Positions 34,175 through 41,879 of a DNA stretch of 64,000 nucleotides are shown here, piece by piece. A program made the position numbers and the translations under genes. The notes below the pieces were generated by a model. That model had not been told where the DNA came from and searched no databases. It saw only the letters and a list, made by a program, of their open reading frames with translations. The DNA comes from CBDCPI01 sp965220245 (GTDB taxonomy: Bacteria > Chloroflexota > Dehalococcoidia > Lucifugimonadales > UBA3495), in assembly GCA_965220245.1 (NCBI GenBank), contig CBDCPI010000002.1:117994-181993 (forward strand), given 5' to 3'. Position 1 is the first letter of the stretch. Each line of letters starts with the position of its first letter.

Positions 34175-34540
34175 TTAGATGGGCCGCGCTTTTATGGGCG
34201 GCAATCGGACAAGCCGCTCACTCACTGGGTCGACGGTCAACCGGAAAATTTGCAAAGTCAAGGCCCCGAGCAAGGGACTGACGCCGGGCGACCCGAATGC
34301 GACCGGAGTGGTCCTTTCCGACCCTTCCAAACGCAGCCGGGCTTCTCCTATGTCCCACTCGACGATGCTATCATCGCCCAACTGAAACTGCTCCTTTTCA
34401 TTTGGTTGGATGTCCAAACTCGCCAACAAGTCCTCGCCAAGTACGGTGTAGGAGGAACCGGTATCGACCAGCGCCTCGACACTGGCGTACTCTCCGTTGT
34501 TCGCATTCTTCACTTCCAGCGTAACGCTAAATGCTCCCAT
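34175..34540 (-). CDS. Retropepsin-like aspartic protease domain protein
   Basis: The 121-residue protein contains EALVDTGSSYTVLGEDLL, the DTG-S active-site loop of clan AA proteases, and LLGALTLQIFRLTVDP, the matching C-terminal strand of the fold. One copy forms half an active site, so it would dimerise. ATG 34540 has AAGGAA upstream; the in-frame start at 34600 is less likely. It lies 17 bp after the transglutaminase-like gene, suggesting joint expression. The target proteins are unknown. Confidence 0.78.
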   Translation of the reverse strand: MGAFSVTLEVKNANNGEYASVEALVDTGSSYTVLGEDLLASLDIQPNEKEQFQLGDDSIVEWDIGEARLRLEGSERTTPVAFGSPGVSPLLGALTLQIFRLTVDPVSERLVRLPPIKARPI

Positions 34541-34556
34541 TATTCCTTGCCATGCC

Positions 34557-35072
34557 TTACCACGAAGTATGCTTCCCCAGCCACTCCCCGAGTCCAACAA
34601 TGAACCGCTCTCGGGTGTCCGACTGGGCGCCGCAGAAGGATTCTATTAAGGATTCTTTGAATTCTTGGGGGTCCATGCCGTCGGGCACGTCATAGAAGTC
34701 AATGGGGTCGCAGGCCAACTTCATGTCGGTCCCCGGCCGGTACTCCCGGTTGACCGTCATGCCCAAGAGTCCCGCCGACGTGGGCCAAGTCGCGTCCACC
34801 CGGGTCCAGCCATGTCTATCCCGGACCAGTAGGAAGGTGTGGATGTCCGGGACGGGCCCCTGGGTCAACAAAGCGCGGAGTTCCTCCGGCAGATGCGCCG
34901 AGTTCTCCTGGATAAACCGGTGAGTACACATCACCACCTTGGTTTCCAGACCTAACTCACGGTAAACCTGGTCCAGCAGGTAGTGTTTTCCCGAACAGGT
35001 ACCCTGCCATTCCGTCAGGATCGCATCGGGTCTACGGGAACTTGCTCGCTGGTAGGGCATATCCCGAACCAA
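34557..35072 (-). CDS. Transglutaminase-like cysteine protease-fold protein, uncertain start
   Basis: Cys in WQGTCSGKHYLLDQVY, His in DIHTFLLVRDRHGW and Asp in TRVDATWP make the Cys-His-Asp triad order of transglutaminase-like proteins. The given start is TTG at 35072. Coding-like sequence continues upstream in the same frame (ARELIGPDTELAPDKIFALV) without a good start codon, while an ATG near 35198 in another frame reads MSTQPIDLAAPALL before a stop. A small insertion near 35150 may have split the gene. It is close to the retropepsin-like gene. Confidence 0.62.
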   Translation of the reverse strand: MVRDMPYQRASSRRPDAILTEWQGTCSGKHYLLDQVYRELGLETKVVMCTHRFIQENSAHLPEELRALLTQGPVPDIHTFLLVRDRHGWTRVDATWPTSAGLLGMTVNREYRPGTDMKLACDPIDFYDVPDGMDPQEFKESLIESFCGAQSDTRERFIVGLGEWLGKHTSW

Positions 35073-35272
35073 GGCGAAGATTTTATCCGGGGCTAGCTCG
35101 GTATCCGGGCCGATGAGCTCGCGGGCTACCGCCTCCTTTCTTATCTTAGCACCGGAAGCAAAGCGGGGGCGGCAAGGTCAATGGGTTGTGTACTCATCTC
35201 GTATCCTTGGATGCAGTATCTAGCGGGCAGGTGGAGTTATCTAGGTGCGGGTCCCCGGTTGGTTTCCTAAAG

Positions 35273-36094
35273 CTATGCCGCCGCAACCGATGCGCCCAAA
35301 CATCCTTTTATTTCATCCACCTTCCGCTGGAACTCCCCATCGGCTAGCACTGGCTCCAGGTTGCCCAGAGGCACGTCGGCCAGCACCTCTACCCAAGAAG
35401 TGCAGCCCCGGTATTCTGGCAAAAACGGCACGCTCACCGGGTGCTCCAAGCGGTAAACCCTCAGTAGCATTATCGACAGGGGCAGCGTCGGTTTCCAGCG
35501 GAGCCGCGACTGGGCATAATCGTTGGTCCAGATGTAGTGGGGAGAAAGGTCGTCCACTTTGCCCTGCTCGTCGACTTCAATCGTCTCTTCGACTCGGGCC
35601 CAGTGGCTAAAAGTTATTTGGTCTTCTTGCCGGGGTTCCTGAAGCACTTGGCGCAAAGTCGATTGGTAGACGTCCTTGAGTAGGTCTTCCCGCTGGTGCT
35701 CGTAGGTGGGGTAAAGCAGGAATTCGGGATGAATCACGCGGAAGTCCTTTCCCTCCTCGTGAATGCCGCCCTTGCGCAGGAGCAGGATTTGCTCCCCTTG
35801 GGCTAAGGACTGGACCGTCACCGCCCATTCTTTCAGGGCCATCTGACACTTGTCAGGCAACATTTTCGCTGCTCTCCTTTTCTCGTGCTTGCCGCGGGAC
35901 GGAAACTCCTGTTCGAGTCCGAGGAACGGCCGCAGCAATTCGGCGGCATTTTCTAGGGTAAAGCCGACCACTTCACCTGACTCGTTGGAATTTACGACAA
36001 GATATTCGGATACATCGTCGCCATACCCCGCCGGGCGGCCATTGCCCAGGTCCAGAGTGTCGCTTTCCCGGTCATAGCGGATTATCAGTTTCAT
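35273..36094 (-). CDS. DUF2283-like domain fused to DUF1802
   Basis: Residues 1-65 (IIRYDRESDTLDL, EYLVVNSNESGEVVGFTLENA) resemble DUF2283. From about residue 78 the sequence is DUF1802 (ALKEWAVTVQSLAQGEQILLLRKGGIHE, HPEFLLYPTYEHQ). Just before the second part an AAGGAGAG ribosome site precedes an in-frame ATG at 35863, so the DUF1802 part could also be made alone. The two parts are normally separate genes. Neither function is known, and DUF2283 often neighbours small toxin-like genes such as the one overlapping it here. Confidence 0.75.
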   Translation of the reverse strand: MKLIIRYDRESDTLDLGNGRPAGYGDDVSEYLVVNSNESGEVVGFTLENAAELLRPFLGLEQEFPSRGKHEKRRAAKMLPDKCQMALKEWAVTVQSLAQGEQILLLRKGGIHEEGKDFRVIHPEFLLYPTYEHQREDLLKDVYQSTLRQVLQEPRQEDQITFSHWARVEETIEVDEQGKVDDLSPHYIWTNDYAQSRLRWKPTLPLSIMLLRVYRLEHPVSVPFLPEYRGCTSWVEVLADVPLGNLEPVLADGEFQRKVDEIKGCLGASVAAA

Positions 36095-36269
36095 TTTCCG
36101 GCCTTCCCCATCTTCTCATTGCGCCTTCGTCAAAGAAGCGATTATGCACTTTATCCCCATCAACTACTACCCGGACCCATTTAGCAGCTTCTTCGATGTA
36201 TCCCCAATACCTTATCCGTCCATTTTCTTGCGTTTCGGTATGTCCTGGGTTGTCTAATATGCGTTGCAC
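36072..36269 (-). CDS. Small protein paired with DUF2283 (DUF4258-like)
   Basis: The 65-residue protein reads IRYWGYIEEAAKWVRVVVDGDKVHNRFFDEG, a pattern common in small bacterial proteins encoded beside DUF2283 genes. It overlaps the following gene by 23 bases, so they are translated together. The pair has the size and arrangement of a type II toxin-antitoxin module, but I cannot show toxicity from sequence. Its ATG is at 36269. Confidence 0.6.
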   Translation of the reverse strand: MQRILDNPGHTETQENGRIRYWGYIEEAAKWVRVVVDGDKVHNRFFDEGAMRRWGRPENETDNPL

Positions 36270-36483
36270 CCATTCATCTTCGATGCCCGGATGTCTCCTT
36301 CGGACTTCTCACTCATAATAGCCTGTGGTGGGCAGGGGATTACTATTTGCTGTCCGGCGCTCTTTTGGGTGAAAGCGGCGTTTGGCGGTTTCCCCGTCAC
36401 AGGTCAATGTTATCACCCGGAATATCCGGCCTCAATGGGAATAGAGGACCGGGGCCGCAGTTGCCTACGGTTGGCCACGGCCC

Positions 36484-37281
36484 TCAGCCAGACTGCACCA
36501 GGTGTTCCAGTCCCAACAAACGGGTCAGGTTTCGAGTGGTGACCTCGGTCACTTCCTCCAGCGTGACGCCCTTGAGGCTGGCCAATTGTTGCGCCACGGT
36601 TTGGGTGTGGCGCGGCTCGGTCCAATTGCTGCGGTGCTTCTTAAAGGGCTGCGGGGCCGCGTCGGTTTCCAAGACGATGTGCTCCAAGGGGATGGCCCTG
36701 GCGGTTTCTTGCAGCTCGGGCAGCCGGAGCAGGGGACGGGCCAAGGAGATGAAGAAGCCACAATCAATCGCTTGCCGGGCGGTAGCCTCGTCCCCTTGGA
36801 AATAGTGCATAACCCCGCCCACCTCATCCGCGTGTTCCTCCCGAAGGGTCTTGAATACCTCGGGATGGGACTCCCGGGAATGGAAGATTATGGGCAGCTT
36901 TAACTCCCGGGCCAGCCGGATTTGCTCCCGAAACACCTGGAACTGGACTTCCCGCTCCGGAGAAGTGGGCAGAAAGTCGAGCCCGATTTCGCTGATGCAG
37001 ACCACCTTGGGACTGTCCTTGGCCAAGCTCTCCAGCTTGGCATAGGTAGCCGTGTCGATGGTTTGCCGGGCTTCCATGGGGTGGATGCCCACACCGGCGT
37101 AAAGGGGCTCAAACTCCTCAGTCATTCGGATGCACTCGACGCTGGACTCCACGGTGGTCCCGGCACAGATCACGAGACCGACACCGGCCTCACCAGCCCG
37201 TGTCAGAATTTCCGGAATCTCCTCCCGGGGATATTGGTCCAAGTGCGTGTGACAGTCGCCGAGCATCAAGTCTTGCGGCAT
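36484..37281 (-). CDS. TatD-family metal-dependent hydrolase
   Basis: TatD enzymes are TIM-barrel DNases or hydrolases with two metal ions. The opening GDCHTHLDQY gives the HxH metal ligands; later ligands are seen in CISEIGLDFLPTS, PIIFHSRES, GGVMHYFQGDE and ETDAAPQP. The 265 residues are standard. It may take part in DNA repair or RNA quality control. There is a gap of about 210 bp with nothing recognised before the DUF4258-like gene. Confidence 0.92.
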   Translation of the reverse strand: MPQDLMLGDCHTHLDQYPREEIPEILTRAGEAGVGLVICAGTTVESSVECIRMTEEFEPLYAGVGIHPMEARQTIDTATYAKLESLAKDSPKVVCISEIGLDFLPTSPEREVQFQVFREQIRLARELKLPIIFHSRESHPEVFKTLREEHADEVGGVMHYFQGDEATARQAIDCGFFISLARPLLRLPELQETARAIPLEHIVLETDAAPQPFKKHRSNWTEPRHTQTVAQQLASLKGVTLEEVTEVTTRNLTRLLGLEHLVQSG

Positions 37282-37332
37282 GAGTCTAGCTCCAGAGGGT
37301 GGGATTAGAGATCAGAGAATATGCCGGGTATG

Positions 37333-37362
37333 TTGATACGGATATGTTGACAAAAGTATACA
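37333..37362 (+). promoter_or_regulatory. Candidate promoter of the nucleotidyltransferase-HEPN gene
   Basis: TTGATA (37333-37338) and TATACA (37357-37362) are spaced by 18 bp and lie 35 bp before the ATG at 37397. Confidence 0.45.
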
Positions 37363-37396
37363 CTGTTAAAGTCAGGACAACAGGAAGGAAAACAGC

Positions 37397-38269
37397 ATGG
37401 AAAACAGACCCGGCGCTGCTACGCAACCCATCAGCCGCAGTGTGGATCCTATGGCGCTGGAGGTAGCCAGGACCTTGCGCGACGCCATCGACGCCGAGTG
37501 TGTCATCCTGTTCGGCTCCCGCTGCCGCTCCGACTGGACCGAACGGTCCGACTTGGACCTGATGATTATCAATCCGGAACTTCCCGACCCGCCAACCATG
37601 TACGGTATCCAAGAAATAGCCAGACAAATAGTGAATCAGATTTACCCAACGTCCCTCGACATAGACTTCGTTTACATGTCCAGCGAGGAATATGACCGGA
37701 AAAGCCGCCGTACCATCAACAGCGTAGCCAGAATGGCCCGCCGCGAGGGAATCAAGATGCCGCGCAACCCCGGAAGTTACAGCGGACATCACGACGACGA
37801 TGACCGCAACGATTACAGCGAAGAGTACATCGAACGCGAAAGGCGCATCGCCGACGCCAATATGCACTACCGCAGTATGCACGGCTTGCTGGACTTGGGG
37901 TTTGAAGACAGGAATACAGCATATAACGCGCATCAGGCCTTGGAACACGGCATGAAGGCCCTCATATCCGCCCAAGGGTTCCAGTATCCGCACAGCCATA
38001 ACTTGACGCTGCTGGCAAACACCATCAGGCAGCATGACCCGGAACGCCACCGGCCATTCCAAAGCAACCTAGAGCAACTGAACAACTACGCCGGCGGCCC
38101 CCGGTACGGGCCGCTGCCCAACCCGGTAAGGGATTTCCGGCAGATGGCAAACGACGTGACCGACGACTTGGAGCAAATCCACCAACAAATTGCGCAACTC
38201 ACCGGAGAAGACCCTTGGTCCGTCCCACCGGAAGGGACCACCGGGACGGTGCGGCCGAGACGCCGATAG
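37397..38269 (+). CDS. Fused minimal nucleotidyltransferase-HEPN protein
   Basis: The N-terminal half has LFGSRCRSDWTERSDLDLMII, the GSx10DxD motif of MNT-type nucleotidyltransferases (about residues 38-60). The C-terminal half (residues 140-250) is helical, with YNAHQALEHGMKALISAQGFQYPHSHNLTLLA, as in HEPN domains. In MntA-HepT systems these are separate genes that form a toxin-antitoxin pair; here they are one 290-residue chain. A charged linker (GHHDDDDRNDYSEEY) joins them. It could act as a self-modifying toxin or a stress-response enzyme. It stands alone with its own promoter candidate. Confidence 0.82.
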   Translation: MENRPGAATQPISRSVDPMALEVARTLRDAIDAECVILFGSRCRSDWTERSDLDLMIINPELPDPPTMYGIQEIARQIVNQIYPTSLDIDFVYMSSEEYDRKSRRTINSVARMARREGIKMPRNPGSYSGHHDDDDRNDYSEEYIERERRIADANMHYRSMHGLLDLGFEDRNTAYNAHQALEHGMKALISAQGFQYPHSHNLTLLANTIRQHDPERHRPFQSNLEQLNNYAGGPRYGPLPNPVRDFRQMANDVTDDLEQIHQQIAQLTGEDPWSVPPEGTTGTVRPRRR

Positions 38270-38443
38270 TCAAAGCAGTCCCAGGAAGTTTATCCCTCTT
38301 AACAACTCGATGACGGTGTTGGTGTCTTGGTGTCATTGAAGGCCCGTTTGAACCGCCTTCCTGAAGCGGCCTTTATCCACTTCCCACGCCCCGCCCTTTG
38401 GATTGGCTCTTGGGCCGGGTTGCGATACGGGTTACGATTATCG
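38270..38443. other. Non-coding stretch upstream of the suf promoter
   Basis: No gene or fold is recognised here. Together with the promoter and 5' leader, it makes up the roughly 310 bp between the HEPN-fusion gene and sufB. Confidence 0.5.
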
Positions 38444-38472
38444 TTGACAGTCATAGCACGTCGTGCTAGGAT
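38444..38472 (+). promoter_or_regulatory. suf operon promoter with operator-like palindrome
   Basis: TTGACA (38444-38449), a 17-bp spacer and TAGGAT (38467-38472) form a strong sigma70-type promoter, 109 bp before sufB. The spacer holds TAGCACG-T-CGTGCTA (38454-38468), a perfect 7+1+7 palindrome overlapping the -10 box. A dimeric repressor bound there would block polymerase; an Rrf2/SufR-type iron-sulfur regulator is a reasonable guess, though the motif is not one I can name. Confidence 0.72.
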
Positions 38473-38580
38473 GATTGTATAGTCAATCGGTCAACAATGT
38501 AGACTTAGTCACCCCAAGGCCTAGGCTAGGTCCACCGTAGAGCAACGTTGAGAGCCAACTAATCTCAAGAGAGGGATTCG

Positions 38581-40050
38581 ATGACCTCATCCAGGGTCAT
38601 ATCCAGGACGGCGACAACCTCCAGCGATCTCGACACCGATTACAAGTGGGGCTTCACCATTGACATCGAGTCGGACGTAGCCCCCAAGGGTCTTAACGAG
38701 GACATTGTCCGGCTGATCTCCTACAAGAAGAACGAGCCGGACTGGATGCTGGAGTGGCGGCTGAAAGCCTACCGGCATTGGGTGAAGCAGGACTACCGGG
38801 AACCCAAGTGGGCCAACATTCAGCACCCACCCATCGACTACCAGGACATCATCTACTACGCCGCTCCTTCTTCTAAGAACGATTCCCCCAAAAGCCTGGA
38901 CGAGGTCGATCCCGAGGTGTTGGAGGCGTTCGACAAGCTGGGCATTCCACTGGCGGAACGCGAGCGGTTGGCTGGTGTGGCGGTGGATGCAGTCTTGGAC
39001 AGTGTTTCGGTAGCCACCACCTACCAGGATATGCTGGAAAAAGCCGGGATTATTTTCTGCTCTATGAGCGAGGCGGTACAGAACCATCCGGAACTGGTCC
39101 AAAAATATCTTGGCTCGGTGGTCCCCTACGCCGACAATTTCTATGCCGGCCTCAATTCGGCGGTGTTCAGTGACGGCTCCTTCGCCTATATACCTCCGGG
39201 AGTCCGCTGCCCCATCGAGCTGATGACCTATTTCCGCATCAACCAGGCCGATTCCGGCCAGTTTGAGCGCACCCTAATCGTGGCCGATAAGGGGAGCTAC
39301 GTCAGTTACTTGGAGGGATGCACTGCCCCCGCCAGAAAGACCCACCAACTCCACGCCGCCGTGGTTGAACTGGTGGCGCTGGAAGACGCCGAGATCAAGT
39401 ACTCGACCCTTCAAAACTGGTTCCCCGGAGACAAGGAAGGCAATGGCGGCGTCTATAATTTCGTGACCAAACGGGGATTGGCCCAAGGGCGCAACTCCAA
39501 AATCTCTTGGACCCAGGTGGAGACCGGCTCCGCGATTACTTGGAAGTACCCCAGCGTGATCCTGAAAGGCGACAACTCGGTAGGCGAGTTTTATTCGGTG
39601 GCGCTGGTGAACAACTTCCAGCAGGCCGATACCGGCACCAAGATGATCCACCAAGGCAAGAACACCAAGAGCACCATCGTGGCCAAGGGAATCTCGGCGG
39701 GGCGAGGCAACGCGACCTACCGCGGGCTGGTCAAGATTAACCCCGGGGCGGTTAACTCCAAGAACTTTACCCAGTGCGATTCCCTCCTCATCGGCGACCA
39801 GTGCGGGGCCCACACGGTGCCCTACATCGAAGTGCGCAACCCCACGGCTCAGGTGGAGCACGAGGCCTCTACCTCGAAGGTGAGCGACGAGCAGCTTTTT
39901 TACTGTCAGCAACGGGGCATCTCCATGGAGGATGCCCACTATATGATCGTCAATGGGTTCTGCCGGGGCATTTTCCAAGAACTGCCCTTTGAGTTCGCTA
40001 TGGAAGCCGGCCAGTTGCTCAAGGTCAGCTTGGAAGGTGCGGTGGGATAG
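38581..40050 (+). CDS. sufB: Fe-S cluster assembly scaffold SufB
   Basis: SufB is the scaffold subunit of the SufBC2D complex, where new Fe-S clusters form. The 489 residues include FAYIPPGVRCPIELMTYFRIN, GCTAPARKTHQLHAAVVEL, TKRGLAQGRNSKISWTQVETGSAITWKYPSV and the beta-helix core to SKVSDEQLFYCQQRGI. The conserved cysteine region (SKNFTQCDSLLIG) is present. It opens the suf operon but is separated from sufC by a toxin-antitoxin pair. The N-terminus is slightly longer than usual. Confidence 0.96.
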   Translation: MTSSRVISRTATTSSDLDTDYKWGFTIDIESDVAPKGLNEDIVRLISYKKNEPDWMLEWRLKAYRHWVKQDYREPKWANIQHPPIDYQDIIYYAAPSSKNDSPKSLDEVDPEVLEAFDKLGIPLAERERLAGVAVDAVLDSVSVATTYQDMLEKAGIIFCSMSEAVQNHPELVQKYLGSVVPYADNFYAGLNSAVFSDGSFAYIPPGVRCPIELMTYFRINQADSGQFERTLIVADKGSYVSYLEGCTAPARKTHQLHAAVVELVALEDAEIKYSTLQNWFPGDKEGNGGVYNFVTKRGLAQGRNSKISWTQVETGSAITWKYPSVILKGDNSVGEFYSVALVNNFQQADTGTKMIHQGKNTKSTIVAKGISAGRGNATYRGLVKINPGAVNSKNFTQCDSLLIGDQCGAHTVPYIEVRNPTAQVEHEASTSKVSDEQLFYCQQRGISMEDAHYMIVNGFCRGIFQELPFEFAMEAGQLLKVSLEGAVG

Positions 40051-40291
40051 TGGACGGCGAACTGGATACAACGTATTCGAGACCGAAGCGTGTTGCGAGG
40101 TGGGGTTTTGGTCTCCCATAACATCCTAAATCCTCTGACCGGTTATAGGGCTTATTCGACCATATCGGACTGGTCAAGCAAGTCACCACTCGTTTGGATG
40201 TGATGGAGAATGGGCTAAGGGCCGAGATTGTGGCAACAGGCTGTTTGGAAAGGGCAGTTGAATAAAAGGCAAATCAGTCGGGGGGTGTCCA
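40051..40291 (+). other. Spacer after sufB with a decayed coding fragment
   Basis: There is no intact gene. One frame ending at TAA 40263 reads VKQVTTRLDVMENGLRAEIV, a heptad-like stretch similar in character to the coiled-coil gene at 41626. It lacks a convincing start and ribosome site, and may be the remains of a gene truncated when the toxin-antitoxin pair entered. Confidence 0.35.
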
Positions 40292-40525
40292 ATGCTTCGC
40301 ACTTTCAAAGCTACGGTTGATGAAAATGGCAACGTGCGTTTGCTTGAGCCGGTCAGGTTGCCTGCGGAGTGTCAGGTGCTTGTTACGGTCTTGGACGAAG
40401 GAATGGGGGTGGCCGTCTCGGGAATAACTCTCCTCAGTGAACAGGCTCTTGCGGAAGACTGGGACCGGCCGGAAGAGGTTGAAGCATGGGCCTATTTGTT
40501 AGAGGAAGAGGAACAGGGACAGTAG
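40292..40525 (+). CDS. Antitoxin-like protein (AbrB/DUF104 type)
   Basis: The 77-residue protein has a small swapped-hairpin pattern, FKATVDENGNVRLLEPVRLPAECQVLVTVL, like the DNA-binding half of AbrB/DUF104-type antitoxins, followed by an acidic helix (EEVEAWAYLLEEEEQ) that would wrap the toxin. It overlaps the next gene by 40 bases, which is the classic toxin-antitoxin arrangement. It lies 241 bp after sufB. Confidence 0.75.
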   Translation: MLRTFKATVDENGNVRLLEPVRLPAECQVLVTVLDEGMGVAVSGITLLSEQALAEDWDRPEEVEAWAYLLEEEEQGQ

Positions 40526-40842
40526 TCATTGTTCCATACTCGTTTTCAGACTTGTCGCAAGTGCAGCGTCGGCCCGCTGTCATCATAGCTCGAGCAAGCA
40601 GGAGAGATTGGCTTTTGTGCCAGCTTACCACCAACCCTTACGCAGATGACCGGGCGATAGAATTGGACGGCGACAGTTTCGAAACGGGTGCCCTGCGTTA
40701 TACCAGTTATGCCCGGCCAACCAAGTTGTTCACTGCTGAGCAGGATTTGGTGACGCGCGAAATAGGGAGCCTAAAGTCAGAAGTATTCAACCGTCTGATA
40801 GATTCAATTATTGATGTGCTGAATCACAGCCGCAGAGAGTGA
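40486..40842 (+). CDS. MazF/PemK-type endoribonuclease toxin
   Basis: MazF-family toxins cut mRNA. TVVIVPYSFSDLSQVQRRPAVIIA is the family opening (strand, loop, RRPAVI), and LCQLTTNP, SYARPTKLFTAEQDLVTREIGSLK and a closing helix follow. The 118 residues are standard. The TGA at 40840 shares one base with the ATG of sufC at 40842, so ribosomes that finish the toxin may restart on sufC. The unusual location inside the suf operon is treated under findings. Confidence 0.85.
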   Translation: MGLFVRGRGTGTVVIVPYSFSDLSQVQRRPAVIIARASRRDWLLCQLTTNPYADDRAIELDGDSFETGALRYTSYARPTKLFTAEQDLVTREIGSLKSEVFNRLIDSIIDVLNHSRRE

Positions 40843-41612
40843 TGAATAACAACTCAACTATGCTGAAGATCCAAGACCTGCACGTATCGGTTGAGAACCA
40901 GGAAATCCTCAAAGGGCTGGAACTCACCGTCAACTCCGGAGAGGTCCACGCCATTATGGGGCCTAACGGCTCCGGCAAGAGCACCTTGGTCAACGTCTTG
41001 GCGGGAAAACCCGAATACACTGTGACTAAGGGCCGGGTGTTGTACCAGGGTGAAGACCTGTTGGCCTTGGAGCCGGAAGTGCGGGCCCGCTGTGGGGTGT
41101 TCTTGGCCTTCCAGTACCCGTTGGAACTGCCCGGAGTGCGGGCTTGGCAATTCCTCAAAGGCGCGGTAGACGCTTTGCGGCAGCACCGCGGCGAAGAGGA
41201 AATGGGGGCCCGGGAGTTCGACCGGCTGCTGCGAGAGAAGATCAAGGTGGTGGACATCGACCCCGAGTTGGTCAAAAGGTCGGTCAACGAGGGCTTCTCC
41301 GGTGGGGAGAAGAAGCGCAACGAGATTCTGCAAATGGCGCTTTTGGAACCCAAGCTGGCCCTTCTAGATGAAACCGACTCGGGCTTGGACATTGATGCGC
41401 TAAGGATAGTGTCCGAAGGGGTAAACCGGCTCCGAACCCCGGACAACGCCGTCGTCTTGGTCACCCACTACCAGCGAATCCTGGATTACATAATCCCGGA
41501 CCATGTCCACGTTTTGTTGGACGGTCGGCTGGTCCGGTCCGGCGGCCCCGAGTTGGCTTTGGAACTGGAAGCCAAGGGCTACGACTGGATCAAAGAAGCC
41601 GTCGCAAGCTGA
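40842..41612 (+). CDS. sufC: Fe-S assembly ATPase SufC
   Basis: SufC is the ABC-type ATPase of the SufBCD complex. The Walker A motif is MGPNGSGKST, the signature is FSGGEKKRNEIL, and the Walker B region is LALLDETDSGLDIDAL, with the H-loop in VVLVTHYQR. The 256 residues are normal. ATG 40842 gives MNNNSTMLKIQDL; a GTG three bases before and the ATG at 40860 are alternatives. Confidence 0.96.
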   Translation: MNNNSTMLKIQDLHVSVENQEILKGLELTVNSGEVHAIMGPNGSGKSTLVNVLAGKPEYTVTKGRVLYQGEDLLALEPEVRARCGVFLAFQYPLELPGVRAWQFLKGAVDALRQHRGEEEMGAREFDRLLREKIKVVDIDPELVKRSVNEGFSGGEKKRNEILQMALLEPKLALLDETDSGLDIDALRIVSEGVNRLRTPDNAVVLVTHYQRILDYIIPDHVHVLLDGRLVRSGGPELALELEAKGYDWIKEAVAS

Positions 41613-41625
41613 TCGTGGGGAACGA

Positions 41626-41871
41626 ATGACAACCGGCGCTGACGCTGGCAGTCAGGTTGACGCTGCCGCCGTATGGCGCGCAATAGGACATCTCGAAGGC
41701 AATGTCGCCTCGCTCAAGGAAGGCCAGCGTGAAATCAGGGCTGACTTGGCTGATTTGCAAGCCGGTCTACGGGAGGTGGACCGGCGCGTTGACCGGCTTT
41801 TCTACGCTATTCTTGCCGTCGGCGGCGCAATGCTCGTGGCTACCTTTGCCAGCCGCTTCGTTGGAGATTGA
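41626..41871 (+). CDS. Small coiled-coil membrane protein in the suf operon
   Basis: The 81-residue protein has a heptad-rich helix (GHLEGNVASLKEGQREIRADLADL, continuing to DRRVDRL) followed by one membrane segment, FYAILAVGGAMLVATFASRF, at the C-terminus. It would be tail-anchored, with the coil in the cytoplasm. The start ATG is 13 bp after sufC. I do not know this gene as part of suf systems. It may be a passenger inserted between sufC and sufD, or may tether the complex to the membrane. Confidence 0.6.
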   Translation: MTTGADAGSQVDAAAVWRAIGHLEGNVASLKEGQREIRADLADLQAGLREVDRRVDRLFYAILAVGGAMLVATFASRFVGD

Positions 41872-41879
41872 AGGGTTAT

